A DNA stretch of 64,000 nucleotides from Chitinophagaceae bacterium (GCA_016720825.1 JADKJV010000013.1:1-64000); one strand, 5' to 3'. Positions 50,883-59,343 are shown, counted from the stretch's first letter. Program-made: numbers and translations. Notes: a model not told the origin generated them from the sequence alone.

Positions 50883-52613
50883 ATGTCTATGACCCATTCT
50901 GCACAGATCGAAAAACTGCCCCGTCATTTTTTACCGGAAAGCCTGGTAATTGATAAATGGGAAACCATTGAACCCTATTTCAAAAAACTGGATGAAAGGG
51001 CAATCAGCAATGTAACTGAGCTCGAGCAGTGGCTGAAAGATTCCAGTGAGCTGGAAGCGGTAATCAGCGAGGAAGTTTGCTGGCGCCAGATCCGCATGAC
51101 CTGCGACACAGAAAACAAATCCCTCGAAGACGCTTTTACATTTTTCATGATGGAAATCCAGCCCCGGATGCAACCATGGGCGGATAAGCTGAACCGTAAA
51201 TTGGTTGATTCGCCTTTTACCAGCCAGCTGGACCAGCCGAAATATTTTACTTACCTGCGCAATGTGCGCAAGAATATAGACCTGTTCCGGGAAGAGAATA
51301 TTCCTATCCAGGCAGAATTGAATGTGATGCAGCAGCAGTTTGGAGTCATTGCAGGGAAGATGACTGTTGAAGTGAATGGAAAGGAATATACATTACAACA
51401 GGCGGCGAAGTTCCTGGAAGATGCTGACCGTTCATTGAGAGAATCGGTTTACCGTAAAATCAATGACCGCCGTGTGCAGGATAAAGATGAACTGAATCTG
51501 TTGTTCACCGGTTTACTCCAGAAAAGAAACCTGGTGGGAATGAATGCCGGTTTCCCCAACTACCGTGATTTCCGTTTCGCAGAACTTGGCCGTTTTGATT
51601 ACACGGCGAATCAGTGTTACCAGTTCCATGAATCAGTAAAGCAGCATGTAATGCCACTGGTGAACCAGATTTACGAAGCCAAAAAACAAAAACTGGGTCT
51701 CACTGATTTAAAACCCTGGGATGTGGAAGCAGAACCCGCAGGTATTGAGCCGCTGCGTCCTTTTAAAACAGGAGAAGAACTCACAGAAAAAACAATCCGC
51801 TGTTTTGCTGAACTGAAACCATTCTTTGCTGATTGTATCCGCCAGATGAAAGAAATGAAAAGGCTGGACCTGGAAAGCAGGATTGGCAAAGCACCCGGTG
51901 GTTATAATTGTCCGCTCGCAGAAACAGGAGCGCCATTTATTTTCATGAATGCTTCCGGACAACTGGATGATGTAACCACGATGGTACACGAAGGCGGACA
52001 TGCAGTTCATTCGTTCCTTACTCATTCACTCGAGCTGAATGGTTTTAAAGATTATCCTACTGAGATTGCAGAAGTAGCCAGTATGTCCATGGAATTATTC
52101 AGCATGGATCACTGGCATGTATTTTTTGATAATGCAGAAGAACTGATCCGCGCGAAAGAACAGCAATTGGAAAGAGTAATTACCATCTTCCCATGGATTG
52201 CAACGATTGATAAATTCCAGCATTGGATTTATGAAAACCCGGGTCATTCTGAAACAGAAAGAGCTGACAAATGGATGACAATTCTTGATGAGTTTAGTTC
52301 ACCGGTTATTGACTTCACCGGACTTGATGAATACCGCCGTTTTGCCTGGCAGCGCCAGCTTCATTTATTTGAAGTCCCCTTTTATTACATAGAATACGGC
52401 ATTGCACAACTTGGTGCGATCGGATTATGGAAACAGTTTAAAGAAAATCCAGATAAGGCTATTGCCAACTATATCAACGCATTATCACTCGGCGGAACCC
52501 GAACACTTCCGGAATTATTTAATGCTGCCGGACTTGCATTTGACTTTTCGAGCAACAACATTTCCACATTGATGCAGTTTGTTAAGGGAGAGATGGATAC
52601 CCTCCGGGTATAA
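50883..52613 (+). CDS. M3 family oligoendopeptidase (PepF-like)
   Basis: A 576-residue cytoplasmic zinc peptidase for short peptides. The HEGGHAVHSF motif near residue 368 supplies the zinc ligands and catalytic Glu, with the third ligand expected in EIAEVASMSMELF about 25 residues on. The C-terminal FAWQRQLHLFEVPFYYIEYG segment is typical. The gene looks intact. It is probably co-transcribed with the DUF5606 gene, though the hairpin at 52617-52634 follows only its own stop. Confidence 0.93.
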   Translation: MSMTHSAQIEKLPRHFLPESLVIDKWETIEPYFKKLDERAISNVTELEQWLKDSSELEAVISEEVCWRQIRMTCDTENKSLEDAFTFFMMEIQPRMQPWADKLNRKLVDSPFTSQLDQPKYFTYLRNVRKNIDLFREENIPIQAELNVMQQQFGVIAGKMTVEVNGKEYTLQQAAKFLEDADRSLRESVYRKINDRRVQDKDELNLLFTGLLQKRNLVGMNAGFPNYRDFRFAELGRFDYTANQCYQFHESVKQHVMPLVNQIYEAKKQKLGLTDLKPWDVEAEPAGIEPLRPFKTGEELTEKTIRCFAELKPFFADCIRQMKEMKRLDLESRIGKAPGGYNCPLAETGAPFIFMNASGQLDDVTTMVHEGGHAVHSFLTHSLELNGFKDYPTEIAEVASMSMELFSMDHWHVFFDNAEELIRAKEQQLERVITIFPWIATIDKFQHWIYENPGHSETERADKWMTILDEFSSPVIDFTGLDEYRRFAWQRQLHLFEVPFYYIEYGIAQLGAIGLWKQFKENPDKAIANYINALSLGGTRTLPELFNAAGLAFDFSSNNISTLMQFVKGEMDTLRV

Positions 52614-52616
52614 AAA

Positions 52617-52634
52617 ATACCACTTTCGTGGTAT
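52617..52634. terminator. Small hairpin after the M3 peptidase
   Basis: ATACCAC TTTC GTGGTAT forms a perfect seven-pair stem three bases after the stop codon. No T tract follows, so its role as a terminator is not sure. Confidence 0.5.
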
Positions 52635-52737
52635 GCCCTAAATTCGGAAATCTGAAAAAGCCCCTCTATTTTTGGTTCAGAATCAATCTATGCTGCAAAG
52701 CATATTAAAATAGCTACTAATCAGAGCCTTAACCAAA

Positions 52738-52764
52738 AGTCCCAGTGTTTCTACATTGGGGCTT
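52738..52764 (-). terminator. Terminator of the Fur-family gene
   Basis: On the minus strand AAGCCCCAATGT / ACACTGGGACTT forms a 12-pair stem (two wobble pairs) around AGAA, followed by TTGGTT. It lies just after the stop of the Fur-family gene. Confidence 0.75.
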
Positions 52765-52770
52765 ACTATT

Positions 52771-53222
52771 TTAAGACCTTCCTGCTGCTGAACAATTTTT
52801 ACAAACTCCTTCTACTACTACCTCAACATGATTGGGGGAATAACCAGCGGGCAAATTAATTTCAGGTGTTACAACATCATCAAGACAATATGTGTTTGTA
52901 CAAATGGTACAAACAAAATGCACGTGATGATCATGATGATGTCCCTCTGAACATTCATCCTTGCATAATGCATAACGGATGGTATTATCTGCAGTGGGAA
53001 TTGTATGAATGATTCCTTTATCTACAAAAGTCTGCAGCGTTCTGTACACGGTTACACGGTCAAACTTCTCGCCTGCTTTTTTTCGATATCGCCGTGCGAT
53101 AATGCGCCGGCATTTGCCAGGAATAAATGAAGGATCTTCTGCCGGCTCTCTGTAATGCTGAGTTTGTTGCGGCGGAGCATGATGCCGATCCTGGTTTCAA
53201 TATTTGCTGTTTCCTGGTTCAT
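52771..53222 (-). CDS. Fur family metal-dependent repressor, one frameshift
   Basis: About 150 residues. The N-terminal helix bundle and DNA-recognition helix are in one frame (MNQETANIETRIGIMLRRN ... ALSHGDIEKK), and the rest (FDRVTVYRTLQTFVDKG; HHHDHHVHFVC; CTICTNTYC; VCKNC) in another. The change falls at a run of seven T (53077-53083 plus strand) where eight would restore the frame. The His-rich metal loop and two CxxC zinc pairs are intact. It could be a Zur- or Fur-type sensor; the neighbouring MerC gene hints at Zn. The gene starts 35 bases after SCO1. Confidence 0.88.
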
Positions 53223-53257
53223 TCTTTTATAACAATCCCGGCGGGCAATGGGTTCAT

Positions 53258-53871
53258 TTATCTTTTCAGCTCTTTCGCGATATCCTCCAGTAAAAGGTTG
53301 ATTTCTCTTTGTTTTAAACCGTCATAAATTTTCCGCACATCACCGTTCCTGTCTACCAACGCCCAAAACTGTGTATGCAGGAACTGGTCTTTGATATCTG
53401 TTAGGTTATTGGCGGGATCATCTATGGTATAACTGATACGCGCCATGTTGTACAGGCTGTCTTTGCGACCAGTGAGGAAAACCCACTGTTTGGTATCCAC
53501 CTGCATCGAGTCGCTGTACTTTTTCATGATGGGAACAGAATCATTATCCGGGTCGCAGGTATGGGAAAGAATGAGGAAATCCTTTTCCCCTTTGAATTTA
53601 TCATACACCTGGCGCATGTTCTGGTTCATCTTCGGGCAAATGCCTTTACAGGTTGTAAAGAAGTATTCGGCCACATAGACTTTCCTTTGATGTCTTTATC
53701 TGTAAACAGATTCCCATCCTGATTGTAAAAGCTGAAAGGCCTCACAAAACTCACGGGCGCCACACCCACTTTATTATAGTTGGGAATGATAGCACTTACC
53801 AGGAAATAGAAACCCAGCACCAGTAACGCGAAAAACCCTGTGTAAATCCAATTCTTCTTTGTCATTTTCAA
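53258..53871 (-). CDS. SCO1/SenC family copper chaperone, one frameshift
   Basis: About 204 residues. A single N-terminal membrane helix (WIYTGFFALLVLGFYFLVSA) anchors a thioredoxin-fold domain. The CxxxC copper site is TTCKGICPKM and the distal His lies in ILSHTCDPDND. SCO1 loads Cu onto cytochrome c oxidase. The first 60 residues and the rest are in two frames; adding one base at about 53680 (AAGG rather than AAG before TCTAT on the minus strand) yields KGK-V-YVAEYFFTTC. It shares a transcript with the Fur-family gene and diverges from merC-like. Confidence 0.88.
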
Positions 53872-53940
53872 TATTTACCCGGCAAAGGTACAATCTTTCA
53901 AAAGCCCTTGAAAACCATGCTTCGCCCCTTCATTTTATAT

Positions 53941-53971
53941 TTTGCAACATTGTTGCTTTTTCCTATTTTTG
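53941..53971 (+). promoter_or_regulatory. Promoter of the MerC-like gene with 13-bp palindrome in the spacer
   Basis: TTTG (53941-53944) and TATTTTTG (53964-53971) with a 19-base gap match the Bacteroidota promoter. GCAACATTGTTGC (53944-53956), a perfect palindrome about an odd centre, fills the spacer and could be a Fur/Zur-family site. The predicted transcription start is almost at the ATG (53978), so the mRNA could be leaderless. Confidence 0.6.
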
Positions 53972-53977
53972 CAGGCT

Positions 53978-54370
53978 ATGCACAGCAGAATCAATTGGGA
54001 TGCGATGGGTATTGGGGCTTCACTGGCCTGTGCGATTCATTGTGCGGTCCTGCCGCTGATTACCAGCAGTCTCCCGCTGTTTGGCATCAATATTATCCAT
54101 AACGTTTACTTCGAAGCTGGGATGATTGTGCTGGCGTTTTTCATTGGCAGCAGCGCCCTGTTCCATGGATACCGGAAGCATCACCACCGTATATTACCGA
54201 TCGCGCTATTTACGGCTGGTATCAGTCTGCTGGTGATTAAACAATTCTTCCATGCCTGGGAGATCTGGTTCCTGATACCGGGTGCCCTTGGTATTATAAC
54301 AGCCCACCTGCTGAATTTCCGGTTTTGCCGCGTGCACAACCATGCCCACCAGGATGATTGCAACCATTAA
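53978..54370 (+). CDS. MerC domain membrane protein
   Basis: A 130-residue four-helix membrane protein. It has the MerC pair of Cys near the first helices (ASLACAIHCAVLPL) and a His/Cys-rich C-terminal tail (FCRVHNHAHQDDCNH) fit for metal binding. MerC-domain proteins were named for Hg uptake, but this short Bacteroidota type goes with Zn or Cu handling by context. The start codon at 53978 lies beside the predicted transcription start. It diverges from SCO1-fur. Confidence 0.88.
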   Translation: MHSRINWDAMGIGASLACAIHCAVLPLITSSLPLFGINIIHNVYFEAGMIVLAFFIGSSALFHGYRKHHHRILPIALFTAGISLLVIKQFFHAWEIWFLIPGALGIITAHLLNFRFCRVHNHAHQDDCNH

Positions 54371-54412
54371 TTGCTTTTTACCGGCTTTACTTATCTTGAA
54401 AAAAATATGGGT

Positions 54413-54835
54413 ATGAAAAAATTGCTTCTGCCGTTTTTTGTGCTGTTGTCGTTTTCTGTATCAGCACAATCTGCTGATGAAACAGAAATCCGTAACCTGC
54501 TGGATAAGCAAACGGCTGCCTGGAATCGCGGCGATATTGAAGGATTCATGCATGGTTACTGGGAGAATGATTCATTAATGTTTATTGGGAAAAGCGGTGT
54601 GACGTATGGTTACCAGCAAACGCTGGCGAATTATAAGAAAGGGTACCCGGATGCAGCAGCGATGGGCCAGCTCAGTTTTGTGCTGATAAAGCTGATGCCG
54701 ATATCCACCGATTATTTCCATGTTACCGGAAAATGGTTTTTGAAAAGAACCATTGGTGATGTGGGTGGTCATTATACTTTGTTGTTCCGCAAAATCAACG
54801 GGCATTGGGTAATTGTCGCTGATCATAGTAGCTAG
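54413..54835 (+). CDS. Secreted NTF2-like protein (DUF4440)
   Basis: About 140 residues. Signal peptide MKKLLLPFFVLLSFSVSAQS, then an NTF2-like domain with EIRNLLDKQTAAWNRGDIEGFM at the start and HYTLLFRKINGHWVIVADHSS at the end. Members bind or convert small ligands, here in the periplasm; the ligand is not known. An ATG two codons earlier (54407) is also possible. The end overlaps the convergent VanZ-family gene by 41 bases. Confidence 0.88.
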   Translation: MKKLLLPFFVLLSFSVSAQSADETEIRNLLDKQTAAWNRGDIEGFMHGYWENDSLMFIGKSGVTYGYQQTLANYKKGYPDAAAMGQLSFVLIKLMPISTDYFHVTGKWFLKRTIGDVGGHYTLLFRKINGHWVIVADHSS

Positions 54836-55238
54836 GTCTCTCAGTAACGATCAGCCATCTTCCCGAAAGCAAGGATGCCAGGAGCAGGCCGAGTGCGGAG
54901 AAGAAGATATCATTCAGGTCGAAGGTCCGGCCAAATACAGGAATTTTTTGCAGGTATTCATTCACCACCAGCATGCCGAAACCCAGGAGGCAGACGCGGT
55001 TGATTTCTGCTTGTGTCCTGGTGCGAAACAGTCTCCCCACGAAATGATCCCGGTTGCTGAAGAACCAGCAGGCACCAAAGGGAATAAAAAATGATCCGAG
55101 GAAATTGGGTGCCACATTCAGGAAAAACAGCAATGGTTCGCTGCCGATATGCAAAGGGCGGATACCGAATTTGATAATCCAGATAAGGAGTGTACCGGTA
55201 ATGACCAGTCTTTTGCTGATATCACGTGATTCGTTCAA
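54795..55238 (-). CDS. VanZ family membrane protein
   Basis: A 147-residue protein with four predicted helices: LVITGTLLIWIIKFGIRPL, FFLNVAPNFLGSFFIPFGACW, VCLLGFGMLVVNEYLQKIP and FDLNDIFFSALGLLLASLL. The NE..Q and DLNDIFFSALG segments match VanZ-like proteins. Such proteins alter teicoplanin resistance in enterococci, but most members have no known role. The 41-base convergent overlap with the DUF4440 gene is long but both frames look real. Confidence 0.82.
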   Translation of the reverse strand: MNESRDISKRLVITGTLLIWIIKFGIRPLHIGSEPLLFFLNVAPNFLGSFFIPFGACWFFSNRDHFVGRLFRTRTQAEINRVCLLGFGMLVVNEYLQKIPVFGRTFDLNDIFFSALGLLLASLLSGRWLIVTERPSYYDQRQLPNAR

Positions 55239-55305
55239 ATTGAATGCTTATGAAGCTAAAATAAATGAAACAAATGTAGTTTGGCTACCCAACTGCGGGT
55301 ATTTC

Positions 55306-55545
55306 TTATTCTCTCCTGGTTTCTTCGCTCCAGGTCTTGTACAGGTACCTTGCTAAAATGAAGCCGGAAATCAGCGTGAGTGAATAATAGATAATATTTG
55401 TGAGTTTAATACCTCCGCTGATAAAAGCATACTGTAAATAAATCCCGGTAGTGGCTACGGCGATCATCCAGATCAGTGTCCATGAGCCCGTGTTCAGTAT
55501 TTTCAGGAGGTATTTTTTTACACCCGGTTCCCAGCCGCTCTCCAT
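55306..55545 (-). CDS. Small two-helix membrane protein
   Basis: A 79-residue protein with two hydrophobic helices (TLIWMIAVATTGIYLQYAFI and IIYYSLTLISGFILARYLY) and a charged end (KTWSEETRRE). No motif or named family recognised. The codon pattern looks real and no larger frame competes. It stands between the VanZ and lysozyme genes, all on the minus strand. Confidence 0.6.
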   Translation of the reverse strand: MESGWEPGVKKYLLKILNTGSWTLIWMIAVATTGIYLQYAFISGGIKLTNIIYYSLTLISGFILARYLYKTWSEETRRE

Positions 55546-55584
55546 AACGAAAAATTTACTACAGACAAGTTAATCATTCTGCAT

Positions 55585-56376
55585 TTAATTCCCGGAATCT
55601 TCCGCCGGTACGAGGAGTTCCCTGAAATCAGTGGAGTCGCCATTGAAGACGTTGAAATCGACTTTAGAGAAAATACCATTGACACGGCCTTCATCACTGT
55701 GCTGCCAGAAAAGCCAGTCGCGGCTGATGCGTGGCTGTCCGGTTTCATAATAATGTGCCACCCAGAGCGGGTAGTCTTTGAAAGTATCACCCATTACTTT
55801 ATTATAGAAATCAACGTTGGTGTAAATGATGGGTTTGATATGGTAATACTGGTAAACGATATCCAGCCATTGTTTGAGTTCTTCCCGGAATTCCTGGGGG
55901 TTGCTGCCATTGAGTTGTTCGGCATCGAGTACGGGAGGCAGGTCGCCGGGTTCGAGTTCGACTTGTTTTATAAAATTCTCTGCCTGCATACGGCCGTCTT
56001 TGGAGCCGATAAAAAAATGGTAGGCGCCACGGACCATACCGGCATCTTTTGCCGATTTCCAGTTGCGTTTGAATTGCGGATCCGTATTTCCAATCCCTTC
56101 GGTCGCTTTTATAAAAGCGAAGCCCAGTTTGATTTCTTTCACCTGCATGGCCTGGACTTCTTCCCAGGACACTCTTTCCTGGTATTTGGATACATCAATG
56201 CCGTGAATAGAATAGTTTTCCGGCATGATGATACCGAACTCGGGATAGCGGACAAACCGGGCGCTGCGGCCGCGGCTCATACGGAGCCCCACCCAGGCAG
56301 TCAAAGCCAGCACCACCAGTGCGGCGGAGGAAACAACTATAAACCTGATTTTCTTTTTCTGTCGGGTGGAAAGCAT
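55585..56376 (-). CDS. GH25 family lysozyme
   Basis: A 263-residue protein. One N-terminal helix (FIVVSSAALVVLALTAWVGL) anchors or exports it. The GH25 muramidase domain follows: HGIDVSKYQERVSW near residue 58, FAFIKATEGIGNTDPQF, GAYHFFIGSKDG, LPPVLDAEQ near residue 145 (catalytic Asp/Glu region) and PLWVAHY near residue 205. It should cut beta-1,4 bonds in peptidoglycan. It is a single gene, and no phage genes are near. Confidence 0.9.
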   Translation of the reverse strand: MLSTRQKKKIRFIVVSSAALVVLALTAWVGLRMSRGRSARFVRYPEFGIIMPENYSIHGIDVSKYQERVSWEEVQAMQVKEIKLGFAFIKATEGIGNTDPQFKRNWKSAKDAGMVRGAYHFFIGSKDGRMQAENFIKQVELEPGDLPPVLDAEQLNGSNPQEFREELKQWLDIVYQYYHIKPIIYTNVDFYNKVMGDTFKDYPLWVAHYYETGQPRISRDWLFWQHSDEGRVNGIFSKVDFNVFNGDSTDFRELLVPAEDSGN

Positions 56377-56547
56377 GGGTGTGGCGGTGGTTAGACCGGA
56401 TCTCGGAACAAATATAATAAGCGGAATTCTGTAAATATGTTAATACATGATCAAAGGGGAAGATTGCGGGTTAAAATGATCATTCTGCATGAATAACTGA
56501 TCCCCGGTATTGAAATTTGACTACCTGGGCCTGGCTACACACCCGAA

Positions 56548-57048
56548 TTATTTTTCGTAATGAAATGTTATCCAGCAAATATCAGCGGCAAAGGGAAAGT
56601 CGATCCGGATACTGGGAAAAGCGTTTTCATTAAGTGTATATTCATAATATGCGGATTCGCCCCACATTTCATCGTCTTCTTTCCCGTTGGTTTCCGTATA
56701 GTTTGAACCGAATACAGCTTTAACAGCCTTGCGGAAATTGTTTACAAAGGCAGTGGTCAGTTTACCATCATCATCTTTAAAGTCTTTGTCCCTGAATTTA
56801 AATATGATCTCCGTTTCATTACCGAATACTTCCATTTCGCCCATAACACCGCAAATAGATAAACTGGTAGCATACTGATAAGTGCTTCCGGGCAGTAAGT
56901 CCTTTTTAAAGGTTTGCAGGGTTGAAAATGATTTTTTTATCAGTTGCAGTTTTTGCTGCATGTCGGGGCAGCTGGTAGGCATGGGTTTGGTTTGGGCATT
57001 TGCCGCAAAAGAAAAAAAGAGGATCAGGGGGAGGATGATTTTTTTCAT
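56548..57048 (-). CDS. Secreted protein of unknown function
   Basis: About 166 residues. A signal peptide (MKKIILPLILFFSFAANAQT) precedes a mature domain with CPDMQQKLQLIKKSFSTLQ, STYQYATSLSICGVMGE, VFGNETEIIFKFRD and FPFAADICWITFHYEK. Two or three Cys may form disulphides. I cannot assign a family. The ATG at 57048 is preferred over 57069, since it gives a normal signal peptide. Confidence 0.6.
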   Translation of the reverse strand: MKKIILPLILFFSFAANAQTKPMPTSCPDMQQKLQLIKKSFSTLQTFKKDLLPGSTYQYATSLSICGVMGEMEVFGNETEIIFKFRDKDFKDDDGKLTTAFVNNFRKAVKAVFGSNYTETNGKEDDEMWGESAYYEYTLNENAFPSIRIDFPFAADICWITFHYEK

Positions 57049-57104
57049 TTGACTAATATAAAAAATCATCGTGAAATTTTATACCCCTTATGCGGCCGGG
57101 TAGT

Positions 57105-57665
57105 TTATTGACCCGCCCGGTGAAAAAAATTCTTTGTTTTATCCGAATCGCCGCCCGACAGGATAAAGATATTCCCGCCGGAAACCCATTGTCTGCAAAT
57201 GAGCAAGTCGTTTTCCTTTGTAAGGTAAAATCGAATACGGTCGCGCTCAACGTGACTGTACAGTATTGGCAGCAGTGGCGGTATTTTCACCACTTTCAGT
57301 TTGAAAATGATATCGAAGTATCCTTTTTTGGAGAATGTGCCGTTGTAGCTGGCTGATTTTGCTTCCTGCCCATCATGATAGAATATGGTCAGCTTGCCGT
57401 TGTTACTGAATTCCAGGCGAACTGTATCTGCCTGAACTTTACTGGTTACAGAATCAAAATGATTAAGCAAATTCCTTTTGGAATATTCAGGAGGTATTTG
57501 ATATGCTTTGTCTTCTGTTTTAAACGGTTTGTTGCTGAAGGTTGCTGTAAGACCGGGCCTAATCGGCTGTGTGCCGGATTGCGGGTATTTCAACACTGTG
57601 CTGCAGGAACAGAGCAGTAACACAGGAAAAATATAAATCAGCCGTAACAAACAGATGGATTTCAT
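57105..57665 (-). CDS. Lipoprotein of unknown function
   Basis: A 186-residue predicted lipoprotein with lipobox LLCSC near residue 21 (signal MKSICLLRLIYIFPVLLLC). The mature part is beta-rich, with DTVRLEFSNNGKLTIFYHDG, AKSASYNGTFSKKGYFDIIF and RIRFYLTKENDLLICRQWV, like a small META or lipocalin-like barrel. No motif allows a functional call. It precedes the secreted unknown protein by about 55 bases on the same strand. Confidence 0.62.
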   Translation of the reverse strand: MKSICLLRLIYIFPVLLLCSCSTVLKYPQSGTQPIRPGLTATFSNKPFKTEDKAYQIPPEYSKRNLLNHFDSVTSKVQADTVRLEFSNNGKLTIFYHDGQEAKSASYNGTFSKKGYFDIIFKLKVVKIPPLLPILYSHVERDRIRFYLTKENDLLICRQWVSGGNIFILSGGDSDKTKNFFHRAGQ

Positions 57666-57881
57666 TCAGGACGAAGGTAGTATAATAGCCCCAAGGAGGT
57701 AATGTGTTGATGTAGTATCGCTTTAACAGCTTCTTTAACCGATAAAATTCACTCGATTTCTCAAAATAACAGGAAATCGGCTGCAAAGGAAATTTTGCAA
57801 ACCATACCAATAGTAATGTAACAAGGAAGGCCCGGGCCCGTGCTATTTTTACATCATCAATTAACAATTAAAAACTTTTTT

Positions 57882-57998
57882 ATGAAAACGAAAACAACGC
57901 AGAGTCAGAGCACTCAAAACGTAAAATGCAGTAATCCCAAATGTACCTGTGAGAATTGTAATTGCGGTTCGAACTGTACCTGTAAGAATTGCAAATAA
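57882..57998 (+). CDS. Metallothionein-like Cys-rich microprotein
   Basis: A 38-residue frame with ATG at 57882 and TAA at 57996. The first 15 residues are Thr/Ser/Gln/Lys-rich, then comes a core of eight Cys, no His and no aromatic residue: C16, C21, C23, C26, C28, C32, C34, C37, as CTCENCNCGSNCTCKNC. The CxCxxCxC spacing repeated twice is that of metallothioneins, which chelate Zn, Cd or Cu in the cytoplasm. It lies about 15 kb from no other metal gene but under 4 kb from the SCO1-Fur-MerC locus. The family call is by spacing. Confidence 0.75.
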   Translation: MKTKTTQSQSTQNVKCSNPKCTCENCNCGSNCTCKNCK

Positions 57999-58367
57999 GG
58001 TTAAGTGAACCGTCCTTTTCAGCCGGGTCTCCCGGGCTGGTTTAAGGCATTTTCATCGTTCAGGGAAAGAAGGGGACCCGGCGTACATGACACGCCGGGT
58101 CCCCTTCGGGTATTTCAACAGATCGCAATTTCTTTATGGGGAGACCCGGCTATGAAAGGGGCCCCTCCGGGCTCCCAAAGGGGAGTGGGACCAGACTTTA
58201 TATATAATTCAATCTACCCTGGAATACTTAAGTAAGTATAAAGATTGAATACAAATTCATGTCAACTTATCCTCAGTTTTTGTTCCAGTATTTATGAGTA
58301 ATTTTATTCTCACCGGATGCGGGTTTTTTCTTCTATCCCCTTTTGCTGACTTCATAAAACACCAAAA
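57999..58367. other. Structured G+C-rich gap
   Basis: Most of the 369-base gap is taken by nested inverted repeats between 58021 and 58151 (see separate entry) and a G/C-rich stretch to about 58192. The remaining A+T-rich 170 bases hold no gene and should carry the promoter of the esterase gene. Confidence 0.6.
58021..58151. repeat. Nested inverted-repeat element
   Basis: The outer arms AGCCGGGTCTCCC (58021-58033) and GGGAGACCCGGCT (58139-58151) pair perfectly over 13 bases. Inside, AAGGGGACCCGGCGT (58070-58084) and ACGCCGGGTCCCCTT (58092-58106) form a perfect 15-pair stem with a seven-base loop. No T tract follows, so it is not a standard terminator. It may be the end of the metallothionein-like gene's transcript, a mobile-element relic, or a structured RNA. 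Confidence 0.8.
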
Positions 58368-59144
58368 ATGAAAAAACTGAAACTTTCAATTGTATTTGCG
58401 ACACTGCTAATTTTATTAAGTACCAGCAGCGCATTTTCCCAGCCTTCCCTTTTCAGTTCCAATAAATTTGTCAGCAGCCAGCATGATACTCTTTTATACC
58501 GCATGTTATTTCCTGATTATGATACGATGCGGAGATACCCGCTGGTGGTTTTCCTGCATGGCTCAGGGGAACGCGGTCACGACAATGAAGCCCAGCTCAA
58601 ATGGGGTGTAATGAATTTTGCAACTGATTACAATATGAAGATGCACCCGGCGATTGTAATTGCACCGCAATGCCCGGACACCATGCGTTGGTCTAACTTT
58701 TCAAACGGCTTGTCACAGGGTGATATGAAGTTACTCCCTGCTCCCTCCCGGCCCATGAATGCTTTGATCGAGCTGATACATGAAACGATGAAAAAATTCA
58801 GGGTAGATTCCACCCGTATTTATATTACAGGTCTTTCAATGGGTGGTTATGGAACCTTTGATGCCATTATGCGTTATCCGCATTTATTTGCAGCGGCAGT
58901 TCCGGTTTGCGGTGGTGGTGATGTTTCCAAAGCTCCCCAGATTGCGCATATACCCATGTGGATCTTTACCGGCGCAGAAGATCCTGCTGTTACTCCGGTT
59001 CTCTCAGTGAAAATGGCGCAGGCCCTGATGCAGGCGGGTGCCCATCCGGGGCTGACACAATATCCTGAAACGGGGCATTTCTCCTGGATTGCAGCTTATA
59101 GTGATGCGATGATGATGGAGTGGTTGTTTCGGCAGCATTTGTGA
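58368..59144 (+). CDS. Secreted alpha/beta hydrolase (prolyl oligopeptidase / esterase type)
   Basis: A 258-residue secreted serine hydrolase. Signal peptide LSIVFATLLILLSTSSAFSQ. The oxyanion turn VVFLHGSGERGHDN is near residue 60, the nucleophile in ITGLSMGGYGTFDA near residue 150, an Asp probably in GAEDPAVTP near residue 205, and the His in PETGHFSWI near residue 238. The family has feruloyl-, acetylxylan- or peptide-cleaving members, and the substrate is unclear. A palindromic repeat follows the stop. Confidence 0.9.
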   Translation: MKKLKLSIVFATLLILLSTSSAFSQPSLFSSNKFVSSQHDTLLYRMLFPDYDTMRRYPLVVFLHGSGERGHDNEAQLKWGVMNFATDYNMKMHPAIVIAPQCPDTMRWSNFSNGLSQGDMKLLPAPSRPMNALIELIHETMKKFRVDSTRIYITGLSMGGYGTFDAIMRYPHLFAAAVPVCGGGDVSKAPQIAHIPMWIFTGAEDPAVTPVLSVKMAQALMQAGAHPGLTQYPETGHFSWIAAYSDAMMMEWLFRQHL

Positions 59145-59146
59145 TA

Positions 59147-59320
59147 AAAGTCTTTACCACATAGTACACATAGGAGCACATAGAAATACATACGCAATCC
59201 CTATACTTTGAAAAGTCACTTCTATAGGAACACTTCGTTTGTATTCCTATGTGCTCCTATGTGTCCTATATGCCGGCGCCTGCCCGCCGGAGCGAAGCGT
59301 AGGTGGGTGTTTAAGACTTT
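59147..59320. repeat. Intergenic palindromic repeat, ACATAG subtype, module at right end
   Basis: AAAGTCTTTACCACATAG at left and a GCCCGCCGGAGCGAAGCG..GTGGGTG module plus TTTAAGACTTT at right. The centre (GAAAAGTCACTTCTATAGGAAC) matches the copy at 10696-10846. It fills the gap between two convergent stops. Confidence 0.9.
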
Positions 59321-59343
59321 CAAAAAATATCCCTTTCCAACCC

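Noticed and set aside
55585..56376. GH25 lysozyme as a phage endolysin
   Set aside because: The protein has a membrane anchor and no holin or other phage gene beside it.
58070..58106. Simple rho-independent terminator for the metallothionein-like gene
   Set aside because: The stem is perfect but no T tract follows, and it is enclosed by a second, outer inverted repeat.
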